NCBI RefSeq assembly: GCF_010499245.1
Contig: NZ_JAAGOW010000002.1
Location: 62,001 to 126,000 of the forward strand
Length of the DNA stretch: 64,000 bases
Reading direction: 5' to 3'
From: Variovorax sp. WS11
GTDB taxonomy: Bacteria > Pseudomonadota > Gammaproteobacteria > Burkholderiales > Burkholderiaceae_C
In this document: positions 1-8,983 of the stretch, in pieces
How positions within the stretch are numbered: position 1 is the first letter of the stretch
Layout: each line of letters starts with the position of its first letter
The notes under the pieces: model-generated
What the model was told of the DNA's origin: nothing
The model's input: only the letters and a program-made list of their open reading frames with translations
Databases searched by the model: none
Position numbers and translations under genes: made by a program

Positions 1-576
1 GTCTGGAAGGACATCGGCATGCCCTCGGGCTTTGCCTACGCCAAGTCGCTGCGCACGGTGAAGACCTGCGTGGGCAGCGAGTGGTGCCGCTTCGGCACCC
101 AGGACTCGACCCAGATGGGCAAGGACCTGGAGCGCGCGCTGTGGGCCATGTACTCGCCGCACAAGGTCAAGCTCGCCGTCTCGGGCTGCCCGCGCAACTG
201 CGCCGAGGCCGGCATCAAAGACGTGGGCGTGATCGGAGTGGACTCGGGCTGGGAGATCTACGTGGGCGGCAACGGCGGCATCAAGACCGAGGTGGCGCAG
301 TTCCTGTTCAAGGCCAAGACCGCCGAAGAGGTGATGGAGTATTCGGGCGCCTTCCTGCAGCTCTACCGCGAGGAGGGCTGGTACCTCGAGCGCACGGTGC
401 ACTACATCGGCCGCGTGGGCCTCGACTACGTGAAGAAGAAGATCCTCGAGGACGCCGAAGGCCGCAAGGCCTTGTGGGAGCGCCTGCAGTTCGCGCTGGA
501 CGGCGAGCCCGATCCGTGGTTCGAGTCGAGCCAGGCCTCGGTCGACGTGCGGCAGTTCACGCCGCTGACGGCGTGA
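1..576 (+). CDS. nirB: Nitrite reductase (NADH) large subunit, C-terminal part (5' truncated by window)
   Basis: C-terminal siroheme/[4Fe-4S] region of the assimilatory NADH-dependent nitrite reductase, which reduces nitrite to ammonium in the cytoplasm. The frame is open from base 1, so the start lies upstream of the window. Four cysteine codons at 67, 85, 187 and 199 form the C-x5-C ... C-x3-C pattern (CVGSEWC and CPRNC) that ligates the cluster and siroheme in the sulfite/nitrite reductase family. The downstream genes nirD, nasA and cobA supply the small subunit, the preceding enzyme and the siroheme precursor. Only the last 191 residues are visible, so the FAD/NADH domains cannot be checked. 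Confidence 0.95.
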   Translation, partial: VWKDIGMPSGFAYAKSLRTVKTCVGSEWCRFGTQDSTQMGKDLERALWAMYSPHKVKLAVSGCPRNCAEAGIKDVGVIGVDSGWEIYVGGNGGIKTEVAQFLFKAKTAEEVMEYSGAFLQLYREEGWYLERTVHYIGRVGLDYVKKKILEDAEGRKALWERLQFALDGEPDPWFESSQASVDVRQFTPLTA

Positions 577-599
577 AGACGGCGAATCGGAGAAACGGT

Positions 600-1379
600 T
601 TGAAAAGACGCCTCTTCATCGCCTCTACCGCCCTGGTCGGCCTGGGTGCACGCGCCCAGGTGGCCGATCTCAACGACGCCATCAACAAGGCCGGGCGCCA
701 GCGCATGCTGTCGCAGCGCGCGAGCAAGGCCTACCTGGCGCTTGTGCAAAACGTGGAGACGCGCAACGCCCAGCAGGTGCTGGAGCGCTCCATCGCCCTG
801 TTCGACCGCCAATTGGTGGAGCTCAAGACCTTCGCGCCCACCCCCGCCATCCGCGGCACCTACGACGCGCTGGATACTGCCTGGAGCGACTTCAAGAAAG
901 AACTGAGTGGCCCCGCGCCGAGCAGGAACGGGGCGGCAAGGATCGTCAAGCTGGACGCCGCCGTGCTCGGTCTGGCGCACCAGGGCACGACGCAGTACGA
1001 AGCGGCCTCGGGCAAGTCGGTGGGCAAGCTGGTCAACATCGCCGGCCGCCAGCGCATGCTGTCGCAGCGCATGGCGAAGTTCTACCTGGCCAATGCCCTG
1101 CAGATCGACCCGAGCGGCGGCGCGGCCGAGATCGGCAAGGCGCGCACGGAGTTCGTGGCTGCGCTGGAAACCTTGCGCACTGCGCCCGAGGCCACCGCGC
1201 AGATCAAGGAAGAGCTGGCGCTCGCCGACGCGCAGTGGGTGTTTTTCAACCACGGCCTTCAGCGCATGGAGGGCGATGGCGCATCGCCCAAGCTCATGTC
1301 CGACGTGTTCGTCACCAGCGAGAACCTGCTGACGATCATGGATCGCATCACCGGCCTGTACTCCAACCTCAAAACCTAG
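600..1379 (+). CDS. Periplasmic PilJ/NarX-type sensory-domain protein in the nitrate cluster
   Basis: A 259-residue protein with an N-terminal signal-peptide-like stretch (MKRRLFIASTALVGLGARAQ), so probably periplasmic. It holds two copies of the type IV pili chemotaxis transducer N-domain motif: N29-R40 (NKAGRQRMLSQR) and N146-R157 (NIAGRQRMLSQR). The same kind of motif, the P-box, binds nitrate in NarX/NarQ. No transmembrane signalling or kinase domain follows, so this is a free-standing sensory or binding module. The start is TTG at 600, supported by a GGAGA ribosome site at 589-593; the upstream frame is open but lies inside nirB. It sits between nirB and nirD, 10 bases before nirD, so it is probably co-transcribed and may bind nitrate or nitrite. 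That function is inferred. Confidence 0.8.
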   Translation: MKRRLFIASTALVGLGARAQVADLNDAINKAGRQRMLSQRASKAYLALVQNVETRNAQQVLERSIALFDRQLVELKTFAPTPAIRGTYDALDTAWSDFKKELSGPAPSRNGAARIVKLDAAVLGLAHQGTTQYEAASGKSVGKLVNIAGRQRMLSQRMAKFYLANALQIDPSGGAAEIGKARTEFVAALETLRTAPEATAQIKEELALADAQWVFFNHGLQRMEGDGASPKLMSDVFVTSENLLTIMDRITGLYSNLKT

Positions 1380-1389
1380 AGAGATCCCC

Positions 1390-1815
1390 ATGAGCGAATG
1401 GAAAGCCATCTGCCGCGTCGACGACATCCCCGTGCTCGGCGCACGACGCGTGGCCCGGCCGGCGGGCATGGACGTGGCGGTGTTCCGCAACGCCGAGAAC
1501 CAGGTCTTCGCCCTGCTCGACCGCTGCCCGCACAAGGGCGGGCCGCTGTCGCAGGGCATCGTGTTCGGCACCAGCGTGGCCTGCCCGCTGCACAACTGGG
1601 CGATCGGCCTGGACGACGGCTGCGCGAAGTCGCCCGACGAGGGCTGCACGCCGCGCTTCGCGTGCAAGGTCGAAGGCGAGCAGGTCATGCTGGACGCACG
1701 CGAGCTGACAACGCTGGCGCTCGACCTCTCTCCGCCTCGCGCGGGCCCCGGCGCTGCGACGGCCGGCAAGCTCGGCGACGAGAGCTTCGATGTGCAGGCA
1801 CCCCACGGCATGTAG
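1390..1815 (+). CDS. nirD: Nitrite reductase (NADH) small subunit
   Basis: A 141-residue Rieske-type small subunit of assimilatory nitrite reductase, partner of NirB. The Rieske ligand pattern is complete: CPHKGG at about residues 37-42 and CPLHNW at about 62-67, giving C-x-H ... C-x2-H. Many NirD proteins have lost these ligands, so here a [2Fe-2S] cluster is plausible. It is slightly longer than typical NirD (about 105-120 residues) because of a C-terminal tail. The ATG at 1390 follows a GAGA-type site in 'agagagatcccc'. It lies between the PilJ-domain protein and nasA. Confidence 0.93.
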   Translation: MSEWKAICRVDDIPVLGARRVARPAGMDVAVFRNAENQVFALLDRCPHKGGPLSQGIVFGTSVACPLHNWAIGLDDGCAKSPDEGCTPRFACKVEGEQVMLDARELTTLALDLSPPRAGPGAATAGKLGDESFDVQAPHGM

Positions 1816-1836
1816 GCGCGGCAAGGCGTACGACCC

Positions 1837-4632
1837 ATGAACGAAACCCGCTCCACCTGCCCCTACTGCGGCGTGGGCTGCGGCGTGATCATCGAGTCCG
1901 ATGGCGCGCAGATCACCGGCGTGCGCGGCGACCCCGACCACCCGGCGAACTTCGGCCGCCTGTGCACCAAGGGGTCGACCCTGCACCTGACGGCTAGCGC
2001 GGCGGTCACGCGGCAGACGCGCCTGTTGCAGCCTATGCGGCGCGCCGAGCGCGGCGCAACGCCGCAAGCCATCGGCTGGGATGCAGCCCTCGACACCGCC
2101 GCCGACAAGTTCGCCCAGGTCATCCGCGAGCACGGCCCCGACGCCGTCGGCTTCTACGTCTCCGGCCAGCTGCTGACCGAGGACTACTACGTCTTCAACA
2201 AGCTCGCCAAGGGCCTGATCGGCACCAACAACATCGATACCAACTCGCGCCTGTGCATGAGCAGCGCGGTGGCCGGCTACAAGAAGACGCTGGGCGCCGA
2301 CGCGCCGCCGGCCTGCTACGACGACTTCCAGCACGCGCAGTGCCTCTTCATCACCGGCAGCAACACGGCGTGGGCGCATCCGATCCTGTTCCGCCGCATC
2401 GAAGATGCGAAGGCGGCCAACCCGGCGATGAAGATCGTCGTGGCCGATCCGCGCCGCACCGACACCTGCGAGATCGCCGACCTGCATCTCGCGCTGCAGC
2501 CCGGCACCGACGTGATGCTGTTCCACGGCATGCTGCACCTGATGCTGTGGGAAGGCTGGACCGATGCCGCCTACATCGCGGCCCACACCACCGGCTTCGA
2601 CGAGCTCAAGCGCACCGTGCGCGACTGCACGCCCGAGCGCGTGGCGCAGGTCTGCGGCATCTCCAAGGACGACCTGCTGGAGGCCGCGCGCCTCTTCGCC
2701 ACCTCGCCGGCCACGCTGAGCCTCTATTGCCAGGGCCTGAACCAGTCGAGCTCGGGCACTGCGAAGAACGCGGCACTGATCAACCTGCACCTGGCGACCG
2801 GGCAGATCGGCAAGCCGGGCGCCGGCCCCTTCTCGCTGACCGGCCAGCCCAACGCGATGGGTGGCCGTGAAGTGGGTGGCCTGGCCAACCTGCTGTCGGC
2901 GCACCGCGATCTCGCCAACCCCGCGCACCGCGCCGAGGTGGCTGCCCTGTGGGGCGTTCCCGCAGTGCCCGAGAAGCCAGGCAAGACCGCGGTCGAGATG
3001 TTCCAGGCCGCGGCCGACGGCGAGATCCGCGCGCTGTGGATCGCTTGCACCAATCCGGCGCAATCCATGCCGGACCAGGCCACCGTGCGGCGCGCGCTCG
3101 AGCGCTGCGAGTTCGTGGTGGTGCAGGAAGCGTTCTCGACCACTGCCACCTGCGACTACGCCGACCTGCTGCTGCCGGCCACCACCTGGGGCGAGAAGGA
3201 CGGCACCGTCACCAACAGCGAACGCCGCGTCTCGCGCGTACGCAACGCCGTGGCGCGCCCCGGCGAGACGCGTGACGACTGGCTGATCGCCGCCGACTTT
3301 GCGCGCCGGCTCGAAGCGCGCCTCGGGCGCACGGACACGCTCTTTCCCTATCCCGACGCCGAATCGGTGTGGAACGAGCACCGCGAATCCACCCGCGGCC
3401 GCGACCTCGACATCACGGGCATGAGCTACGCCATGCTGGAGGCCGCGCCGCAGCAATGGCCGCTGCGCGAGGGCGAATCCGCCGGCCGCGCGCGCCTCTA
3501 CGAAGACGGCGTCTTCCCCACGCCCGACGGCCGCGCCCGCTTCGTCGACGTGGCCTACAAGCCGGTGGCCGAGCCGCGCGATGCTCGCCATCCCTTCTCG
3601 CTCACCACCGGGCGCCTGCGCGACCAGTGGCACGGCATGAGCCGCACCGGCACGTTGGGCCGGCTGTTCGGCCACGCGGCAGAGCCTTCGGTGCAGATGC
3701 ATCCGCAGGACATGGCACGCCGCCAGCTGCGCGAAGGCGAGCTGGTGCACGTCACGTCGCGGCGCGGCTCCATCGTGCTGCCGGTGGCCGGCAGCACCGA
3801 CGTGGGCCTGAGCCAGGCCTTCATCGCCATGCATTGGGGCGGCGAATACCTGAGCGGCCGCTCCAGCACCGGCGAGCGGCTGGCGGGCGTCAACGCGCTC
3901 ACGACGCCGGCCTTCTGCCCCGATTCGAAGCAGCCCGAGCTCAAGCACGCGGCCGTCAAGATCCTCAAGGCCGAACTGCCCTGGACCCTGCTGGCCGTGG
4001 GCTGGCTGCCTGGCGATGCCGCCCTGCGCGTTCACGAGGCCTTGCGCGCGCTGATGCCCTCCTTCGTGTTCGCGAGCTGCGTGCCCTTCGGCGCCGGCGG
4101 CGCCCTGGAAGGCGGCGCAGCGGAACGCACCGGCGTGCTGTTCCGCGGCGCCGCCTACGAGGCGCCTCCGGACGAGGTGCTGGCCCGCATCGAGGAGCTG
4201 CTGTCGCTGCACGGCGCCGACAGCCTGCGCTACGCCGACAGGAAGCACGGCCAGCGGCGGGCGGCGCGGCTGGTGCGCGACGGCCAGGACGCGCACCTCG
4301 AAGCCTTCCTGCTGGCCGGCGACACCCGCGCCGAGGCCTGGATCAAGGCGCTGCTGCAGGACCGCCTGCCCGCCCAGGCTTACGGTCGCCAGCTGCTGAA
4401 GCCGGGCTCGACCGCCCCGGCCGGCGTTTCGGCGCGCGGCAAGGTCGTGTGCAGCTGCTTCGGCGTCACGCAGACCGCGATTGCCGAGCGGCTGGCGGAC
4501 ACGCCAGGCACGGACGGCGAGCGCCTTGCCGCGCTGCAGGGTGCGCTGAAGTGCGGCACCAACTGCGGCTCCTGCCTGCCCGAGCTCAAGCGCATGGTGC
4601 GTGCGAGCCCCGCCCTGGCGACCGCGCCATGA
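1837..4632 (+). CDS. nasA: Assimilatory nitrate reductase, molybdopterin catalytic subunit
   Basis: A 931-residue molybdenum enzyme reducing nitrate to nitrite in the cytoplasm. The N-terminal [4Fe-4S] ligands are C8, C11, C15 and C43 (CPYCGVGC ... LCTKG). C140 in NSRLCMSSA is at the position of the Mo-ligating cysteine. The molybdopterin and molydopterin-dinucleotide-binding domains follow. The last 60 residues carry a BFD-like [2Fe-2S] domain with C872, C874, C910 and C913 (CSCFG ... CGSC), as in NasA/NarB enzymes with an extra electron-entry domain. There is no Tat signal, consistent with an assimilatory rather than periplasmic enzyme. It starts 21 bases after nirD and completes the nitrate-to-ammonium pathway. 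Confidence 0.95.
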   Translation: MNETRSTCPYCGVGCGVIIESDGAQITGVRGDPDHPANFGRLCTKGSTLHLTASAAVTRQTRLLQPMRRAERGATPQAIGWDAALDTAADKFAQVIREHGPDAVGFYVSGQLLTEDYYVFNKLAKGLIGTNNIDTNSRLCMSSAVAGYKKTLGADAPPACYDDFQHAQCLFITGSNTAWAHPILFRRIEDAKAANPAMKIVVADPRRTDTCEIADLHLALQPGTDVMLFHGMLHLMLWEGWTDAAYIAAHTTGFDELKRTVRDCTPERVAQVCGISKDDLLEAARLFATSPATLSLYCQGLNQSSSGTAKNAALINLHLATGQIGKPGAGPFSLTGQPNAMGGREVGGLANLLSAHRDLANPAHRAEVAALWGVPAVPEKPGKTAVEMFQAAADGEIRALWIACTNPAQSMPDQATVRRALERCEFVVVQEAFSTTATCDYADLLLPATTWGEKDGTVTNSERRVSRVRNAVARPGETRDDWLIAADFARRLEARLGRTDTLFPYPDAESVWNEHRESTRGRDLDITGMSYAMLEAAPQQWPLREGESAGRARLYEDGVFPTPDGRARFVDVAYKPVAEPRDARHPFSLTTGRLRDQWHGMSRTGTLGRLFGHAAEPSVQMHPQDMARRQLREGELVHVTSRRGSIVLPVAGSTDVGLSQAFIAMHWGGEYLSGRSSTGERLAGVNALTTPAFCPDSKQPELKHAAVKILKAELPWTLLAVGWLPGDAALRVHEALRALMPSFVFASCVPFGAGGALEGGAAERTGVLFRGAAYEAPPDEVLARIEELLSLHGADSLRYADRKHGQRRAARLVRDGQDAHLEAFLLAGDTRAEAWIKALLQDRLPAQAYGRQLLKPGSTAPAGVSARGKVVCSCFGVTQTAIAERLADTPGTDGERLAALQGALKCGTNCGSCLPELKRMVRASPALATAP

Positions 4633-4730
4633 AGCCCGCGATGCACGGCGCATCCCTCGCCCCTGCTGCACGCCGGGGCATAAGCGACCGCGCCGTGCGG
4701 CATAAGCCTTGCGGGACAATCCGGGCACCC

Positions 4731-5645
4731 ATGGGAATCAGCCACTACATCAAGGAAATCGGCCGCGGCGCGCGCGGCGCGAAGCCGCTGGACCGCGCGC
4801 AGGCCTGCGACCTGTTCGGCCAGGTGCTCGACGGCACCGTCACCGACCTCGAGACCGGCGCCTTCTGCCTGGCCATGCGCATCAAGGGCGAGACGCCCGA
4901 GGAGATGGCGGGCTTTCTCGATGCCACGCACGCGCGCTTGGCGCGCTTCCCGGCCACCGGCCGGCCGCTGGCGGTGCTGCCCAGCTACAACGGCGCGCGC
5001 CGGCTGCCGGTGCTGACGCCGCTGCTCGCGCTGCTGCTGGCGCGCGAGGGGCTGCCGGTGCTGGTGCACGGCGCGGCCACCGAGTCGACGCGGGTGCTGT
5101 CGTCCAACGTGCTCGCGGCGCTCGATGTGCAGCCGCTCGAGCACATCCGGCCCATCGCCGACGGCGAGGTGGTGTTCGCGCCGACCGCGCTGCTCAGCCC
5201 CGGCCTCAAGCGCCTGCTCGACGTGCGCCGCGTGGTGGGCCTGCGCAATCCCGGGCACAGCGTGGTGAAGCTGATGCAGCCCTGCGAAGGCGATTGCGTG
5301 GTGGTCGGCAGCTACACGCATCCGGCCTATGCGGAATCGATGGCCGCCACCTTCGAATTGATGGGCACGACCGCCCTGCTCTCGCGCGGCCTGGAAGGCG
5401 AGAGCGTGGCCGATCCGCGCCGCACCGGCCAGGTCGACGGCTTCGTCAAGGGGCGACGCATCGCGCTGCAGGCGCAGCAGCCCGGCACGCTGTCCGAGGT
5501 GCCGGGCCTGCCGGCCGACATCGATGTCCACACAACCGCCGACTACACGCGCCGCGTGCTGGCCGGCCAGGCGCCGGTACCGGACGCCATCGCGCAGCAG
5601 GTCCGCCACGTCCTGCAACTGAGCCACGACATGGAGCAAGCATGA
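4731..5645 (+). CDS. ybiB: YbiB-type (TrpD2) nucleic-acid-binding protein of the anthranilate phosphoribosyltransferase fold
   Basis: A 304-residue homologue of the glycosyltransferase family 3 / anthranilate phosphoribosyltransferase fold, of the YbiB (TrpD2) branch; this branch binds nucleic acid in E. coli and is not a tryptophan enzyme. Visible signs are the helical N-terminal domain (HYIKEIGRGARGAKPLDRAQ), the VLVHGAATESTRV loop that replaces the TrpD glycine loop, and VRRVVGLRNPGHSVVKLMQP near the core. The ATG at 4731 is 98 bases after nasA. Its stop overlaps the cobA start in an ATGA, so the two are translationally coupled. Why it sits in the nitrate/siroheme cluster is not evident from the sequence. 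Confidence 0.8.
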   Translation: MGISHYIKEIGRGARGAKPLDRAQACDLFGQVLDGTVTDLETGAFCLAMRIKGETPEEMAGFLDATHARLARFPATGRPLAVLPSYNGARRLPVLTPLLALLLAREGLPVLVHGAATESTRVLSSNVLAALDVQPLEHIRPIADGEVVFAPTALLSPGLKRLLDVRRVVGLRNPGHSVVKLMQPCEGDCVVVGSYTHPAYAESMAATFELMGTTALLSRGLEGESVADPRRTGQVDGFVKGRRIALQAQQPGTLSEVPGLPADIDVHTTADYTRRVLAGQAPVPDAIAQQVRHVLQLSHDMEQA

Positions 5646-6433
5646 GCCTTCTTTCCCTTCACGGCAGCTGCACGCTGGTCGGCGCCGGCCCGGGCGACCC
5701 CGAGCTGCTGACCATCAAGGCCGTCAAGGCAATCCAGGCGGCCACCGTGCTGCTGGTGGACGACCTGGTGAGCGAGGAGATCCTCGCGGCCTACGCGCAG
5801 CCCGGCGCCCGCATCATCCACGTGGGCAAGCGCGGCGGCTGCAAGAGCACCCCGCAAGCGTTCATCGAGCGGCTGATGATCACCGCAGTGCGCGAGGGCG
5901 AGACGGTGGTGCGCCTCAAGGGCGGCGACCCCTTCATCTTCGGCCGCGGCGGCGAGGAGGTGGAGCACCTGCGCGAGGAAGGCATCGAGGTGAAGGTGCT
6001 CAACGGCATCACGGCCGGCCTGGCTGCGGTCACCGCGCTGGGCGTGCCGCTCACGCACCGCGACCATGCGCAGGGCGTCGTCTTCGTGACGGGCCATGCC
6101 AAGACCGGGCATGCGGCCGCCGAGCATCCCACCGACTGGCGCCAGCTGGCGGCCACGGCGCGCGATGCACGGTTGACGCTCGTGATCTACATGGGCGTCT
6201 CGGGCGTGGCCCATATCCAGGAACAGCTGCTGCACGGTCTGCCCGGCGAAACGCCCGTGGCCGTGATCCAGCACGCCAGCCTGCCGCAGCAGCGCCATGT
6301 CGCGACCACGCTGGCGCACCTGCCGCGTGACGTGGTGGCCGCTGGGCTGGGCAGCCCGGCCGTGATCGTGGTGGGCGATGTGCTGCGCGGCCTGGCGACG
6401 GCAGGCCTGCCGGCCACGCGCTTCGGCACCTGA
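5642..6433 (+). CDS. cobA: Uroporphyrinogen-III C-methyltransferase (SUMT)
   Basis: A 263-residue SAM-dependent methyltransferase that converts uroporphyrinogen III to precorrin-2, the precursor of siroheme (needed by NirB) and of cobalamin. Motifs: VGAGPGDPELLTIKA near the N-terminus, KRGGCKSTPQ, RLKGGDPFIFGRGGEE and the GITAGLAA loop. It is a stand-alone SUMT, without the CysG dehydrogenase/ferrochelatase part, so those steps must be encoded elsewhere. The start overlaps the ybiB stop (ATGA). The position at the end of the nitrate-assimilation run fits a role in siroheme supply. Confidence 0.93.
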   Translation: MSLLSLHGSCTLVGAGPGDPELLTIKAVKAIQAATVLLVDDLVSEEILAAYAQPGARIIHVGKRGGCKSTPQAFIERLMITAVREGETVVRLKGGDPFIFGRGGEEVEHLREEGIEVKVLNGITAGLAAVTALGVPLTHRDHAQGVVFVTGHAKTGHAAAEHPTDWRQLAATARDARLTLVIYMGVSGVAHIQEQLLHGLPGETPVAVIQHASLPQQRHVATTLAHLPRDVVAAGLGSPAVIVVGDVLRGLATAGLPATRFGT

Positions 6434-6506
6434 ATCGGCCATTCGGCCGGCCCGATTGCAGGGCCCGCCGACCTAGAATCTTCGACCTGAAGAACAACGG
6501 GCGGAG

Positions 6507-7643
6507 ATGGGCATGCTGGAACTCGAGAAACTCAACGAATTCGTCGAGAGCCACGGCGAGCTGCAACGCGGCCGGGGCCTGGTCACCGGGACGATCGCGT
6601 TCTCGCTGGCCGTCCTGTGCTTCCTGGGCGTGCTGGTCTTCCACTTCCCGCAGTACCTGAGCACGCCCGAGCTGCGCCGCAGCTACAACGTCGACGTGAT
6701 GCGCCTCGTGCTGCTCACGGCCATGGTCATCGCCGGCGGAATGGCGCTGGTCAACATCATCTTCAACCGCTCGCGCTGGCTCTCGGCCTTCGCCTTCCTG
6801 CTGGTGGCGGCCGCGGCGCTGCTGGGCGGGCACAAGGTGCCGGTCAACGACTTCGCCGACAACACGCCCTACATCGGGCTGGACTGGTTCATCCTCGACC
6901 TGCTGGGCTCCTCGCTGATCTTCATCTTCATCGAGAAGCTGTTCGCGCACCGCAAGGAACAGCCGGTGTTCCGCGCCGAATGGCAGACCGACTTCCACCA
7001 CTTCGTGGTCAACCACATGATCGTGGGCTTCGTGCTGCTGGCCACCAACTTGCTGGTGCACAAGCTCTTCGGCTGGGCCGCCAACGACGGCGTGCGCGGC
7101 TGGATCGCGGGGCTGCCCTTCTGGGCCGGGCTGCTGCTGATCATCCTGGTGGCCGACCTGGTGCAGTACTGGACGCACCGCGCCTACCACGAGGTGCCGC
7201 TGCTGTGGCGCCTGCACGCGGTGCACCACAGCGTGAAGAGCATGGACTGGCTGGCCGGCTCGCGCCAGCACATCCTCGAGCTGCTGATTACGCGCACGCT
7301 GGTGCTGGCGCCGATCTACGTGCTGGGCTTCAGCAAGGAAGTGATCGACGCGTACATCGTGGTGGTGGGCTTCCAGGCCGTCTTCAACCATGCCAACGTG
7401 AGCGTGCGCCTGGGGCCGCTGCGCTACGTGATCGTCACGCCCAACTTCCACCACTGGCACCACAGCCAGGACGACGAGGCGATCGACAAGAACTACGCCG
7501 CGCACTACGCCTTCCTCGACTATCTCTTCGGCACCGCGGTGAAGAGCACCCGGCTCTGGCCCGAGCGCTACGGCGTGGTGGGCGACTACGTGCCCAACGG
7601 CTTCTTCAAGCAGCTGAAGTTCCCGTTCTTGTGGAAGGGCTGA
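6507..7643 (+). CDS. Sterol desaturase / fatty-acid hydroxylase family membrane protein
   Basis: A 378-residue integral membrane di-iron enzyme of the fatty-acid hydroxylase superfamily. Histidine clusters are visible: HRAYHEVP, LHAVHHS, FNHAN and FHHWHHSQDD, the HxxxH / HxxHH pattern that binds the two irons. Several hydrophobic spans occupy the first 220 residues. The substrate cannot be told from sequence; a lipid or sterol-like hydroxylation is the family expectation. Two in-frame ATGs lie at 6507 and 6513. The GGCGGAG site at 6500-6506 is spaced correctly for 6513 and touches 6507, so the true start may be 6513. Its stop overlaps the next start (TGATG). Confidence 0.85.
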   Translation: MGMLELEKLNEFVESHGELQRGRGLVTGTIAFSLAVLCFLGVLVFHFPQYLSTPELRRSYNVDVMRLVLLTAMVIAGGMALVNIIFNRSRWLSAFAFLLVAAAALLGGHKVPVNDFADNTPYIGLDWFILDLLGSSLIFIFIEKLFAHRKEQPVFRAEWQTDFHHFVVNHMIVGFVLLATNLLVHKLFGWAANDGVRGWIAGLPFWAGLLLIILVADLVQYWTHRAYHEVPLLWRLHAVHHSVKSMDWLAGSRQHILELLITRTLVLAPIYVLGFSKEVIDAYIVVVGFQAVFNHANVSVRLGPLRYVIVTPNFHHWHHSQDDEAIDKNYAAHYAFLDYLFGTAVKSTRLWPERYGVVGDYVPNGFFKQLKFPFLWKG

Positions 7644-8887
7644 TGGGGGCCGCGAGCGCATTCGACGCCATCGTCGTCGGCGCCGGCGCGGCCGGCCTGT
7701 TCTGCGCCGGGCTGGCCGGCCAGCGCGGCCTGAAGGTGCTGCTGATCGACCATGCCGAACGCATCGGCGAAAAGATCCGCATCTCCGGCGGCGGCCGCGC
7801 GAACTTCACCAACCGCGACCTCGACGTGCGCGCGCCGCAGCGCCACTTCATCGGCGGCAACCCGCATTTCTGCCGCTCTGCCCTGTCGCGCTACACGCCG
7901 CAGCAGTTCATCGACCTGGTCCAGCGCCACGGCATCGCCTACCACGAGAAGCACAAGGGCCAGCTCTTCTGCGACGGCGCCTCGCAGCAGATCATCGACA
8001 TGCTGCTGGCCGAATGCGCGGCCGGCGGCGTGGCGCACTGGCAGCCCTGCAGCGTCGGCGAGATCGGCTTCACGCCGGGCGAGGGCTACCGGCTCCAGAC
8101 CAGCCGCGGCGAGGCGCACGCCCCCCGGGTGGTGGTGGCGACCGGTGGGCTGTCCATTCCGCAAATCGGCGCCACCGACTTCGGCTACCGGCTGGCCACC
8201 CGTTTCGGCCTGCGCGTCGTCACGCCCCGCCCTGCCCTGGTGCCCCTGACCTTCGGCGGCGAGGCCTGGGCGCCCTACGCCGACCTGGCCGGCCTCGCCC
8301 TGCCGGTGCAGATCGCGACCGGCAGCAAGAAGGAGCGGACGGTCTTCCTCGAGGATCTGCTGTTCACCCACCGCGGGCTCTCCGGCCCGGCGGTGCTGCA
8401 GATCTCCAGCTACTGGCAGCCCGGTGCGCCGCTCGACATCGACTTCGCGCCGGGCGTGAACATGCAGGCCGCGCTGGCCGAAGCCAAGCAGCGCTCCCGC
8501 AAGCGCATCGCCAACGAGCTCGCCGGCCTGGTACCGACCCGGCTGGCCGACGCTTGGGTGGGGCAGGACGCCGCGCTGCAGCGCCCGATCAACGAAGCGG
8601 CCGACCGGGCGCTCGCGGCGCTGGCCGAGCGCATCGCCCGTTGGCAGATCACGCCCAGCGGCACCGAGGGCTACAAGAAGGCGGAAGTCACGGCCGGCGG
8701 CGTCGACACCCGGGACCTGTCCTCGCAGACCATGGAATCGAAGCAGCCCGGCCTGTATTTCATCGGCGAGGTGGTGGACGTCACCGGCTGGCTGGGCGGC
8801 TACAACTTCCAGTGGGCCTGGGCCAGCGCATACGCCTGCGCGCAGGCACTGGAAGCGAATGCCAATCACGCTATAATGCCCGGCTAA
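7643..8887 (+). CDS. HI0933/BaiN-family FAD-dependent oxidoreductase
   Basis: A 414-residue flavoprotein of the HI0933 (YhiN/BaiN) family. The N-terminus carries the FAD-binding Rossmann motif AIVVGAGAAGLFCAG, followed by the family hallmark RISGGGRANFTNRD. A second motif, VVVATGGLSIPQIGATDFGY, and the C-terminal FIGEVVDVTGWLGGYNFQWAW are typical of the family. The physiological substrate of most members is unknown. The ATG overlaps the stop of the sterol-desaturase gene (TGATG), so the two are probably translated together. The rpsU promoter lies inside its last codons. Confidence 0.88.
   Translation: MGAASAFDAIVVGAGAAGLFCAGLAGQRGLKVLLIDHAERIGEKIRISGGGRANFTNRDLDVRAPQRHFIGGNPHFCRSALSRYTPQQFIDLVQRHGIAYHEKHKGQLFCDGASQQIIDMLLAECAAGGVAHWQPCSVGEIGFTPGEGYRLQTSRGEAHAPRVVVATGGLSIPQIGATDFGYRLATRFGLRVVTPRPALVPLTFGGEAWAPYADLAGLALPVQIATGSKKERTVFLEDLLFTHRGLSGPAVLQISSYWQPGAPLDIDFAPGVNMQAALAEAKQRSRKRIANELAGLVPTRLADAWVGQDAALQRPINEAADRALAALAERIARWQITPSGTEGYKKAEVTAGGVDTRDLSSQTMESKQPGLYFIGEVVDVTGWLGGYNFQWAWASAYACAQALEANANHAIMPG
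8849..8877 (+). promoter_or_regulatory. Sigma-70 promoter for rpsU
   Basis: A perfect -10 box, TATAAT, lies at 8872-8877, with a weak -35 (CTGGAA, 8849-8854) 17 bases upstream. It lies within the final codons of the upstream flavoprotein gene, about 107 bases before the rpsU ATG. Such a consensus -10 is rare in this GC-rich window, and rpsU needs strong expression. Confidence 0.75.
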
Positions 8888-8983
8888 CTTTGGCCACCCC
8901 TCAACGGCCCACCCTTTTCGTGTTGAGGAAACCCGGCCCGGGGCCGATCTTCCCCAGGCCAAATTCAAGCAACCGATTTTTAA

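Noticed and set aside
1369..4728. A 1119-codon open frame on the - strand over nasA
   Set aside because: Antisense shadow of nasA, which has all its cofactor motifs on the + strand.
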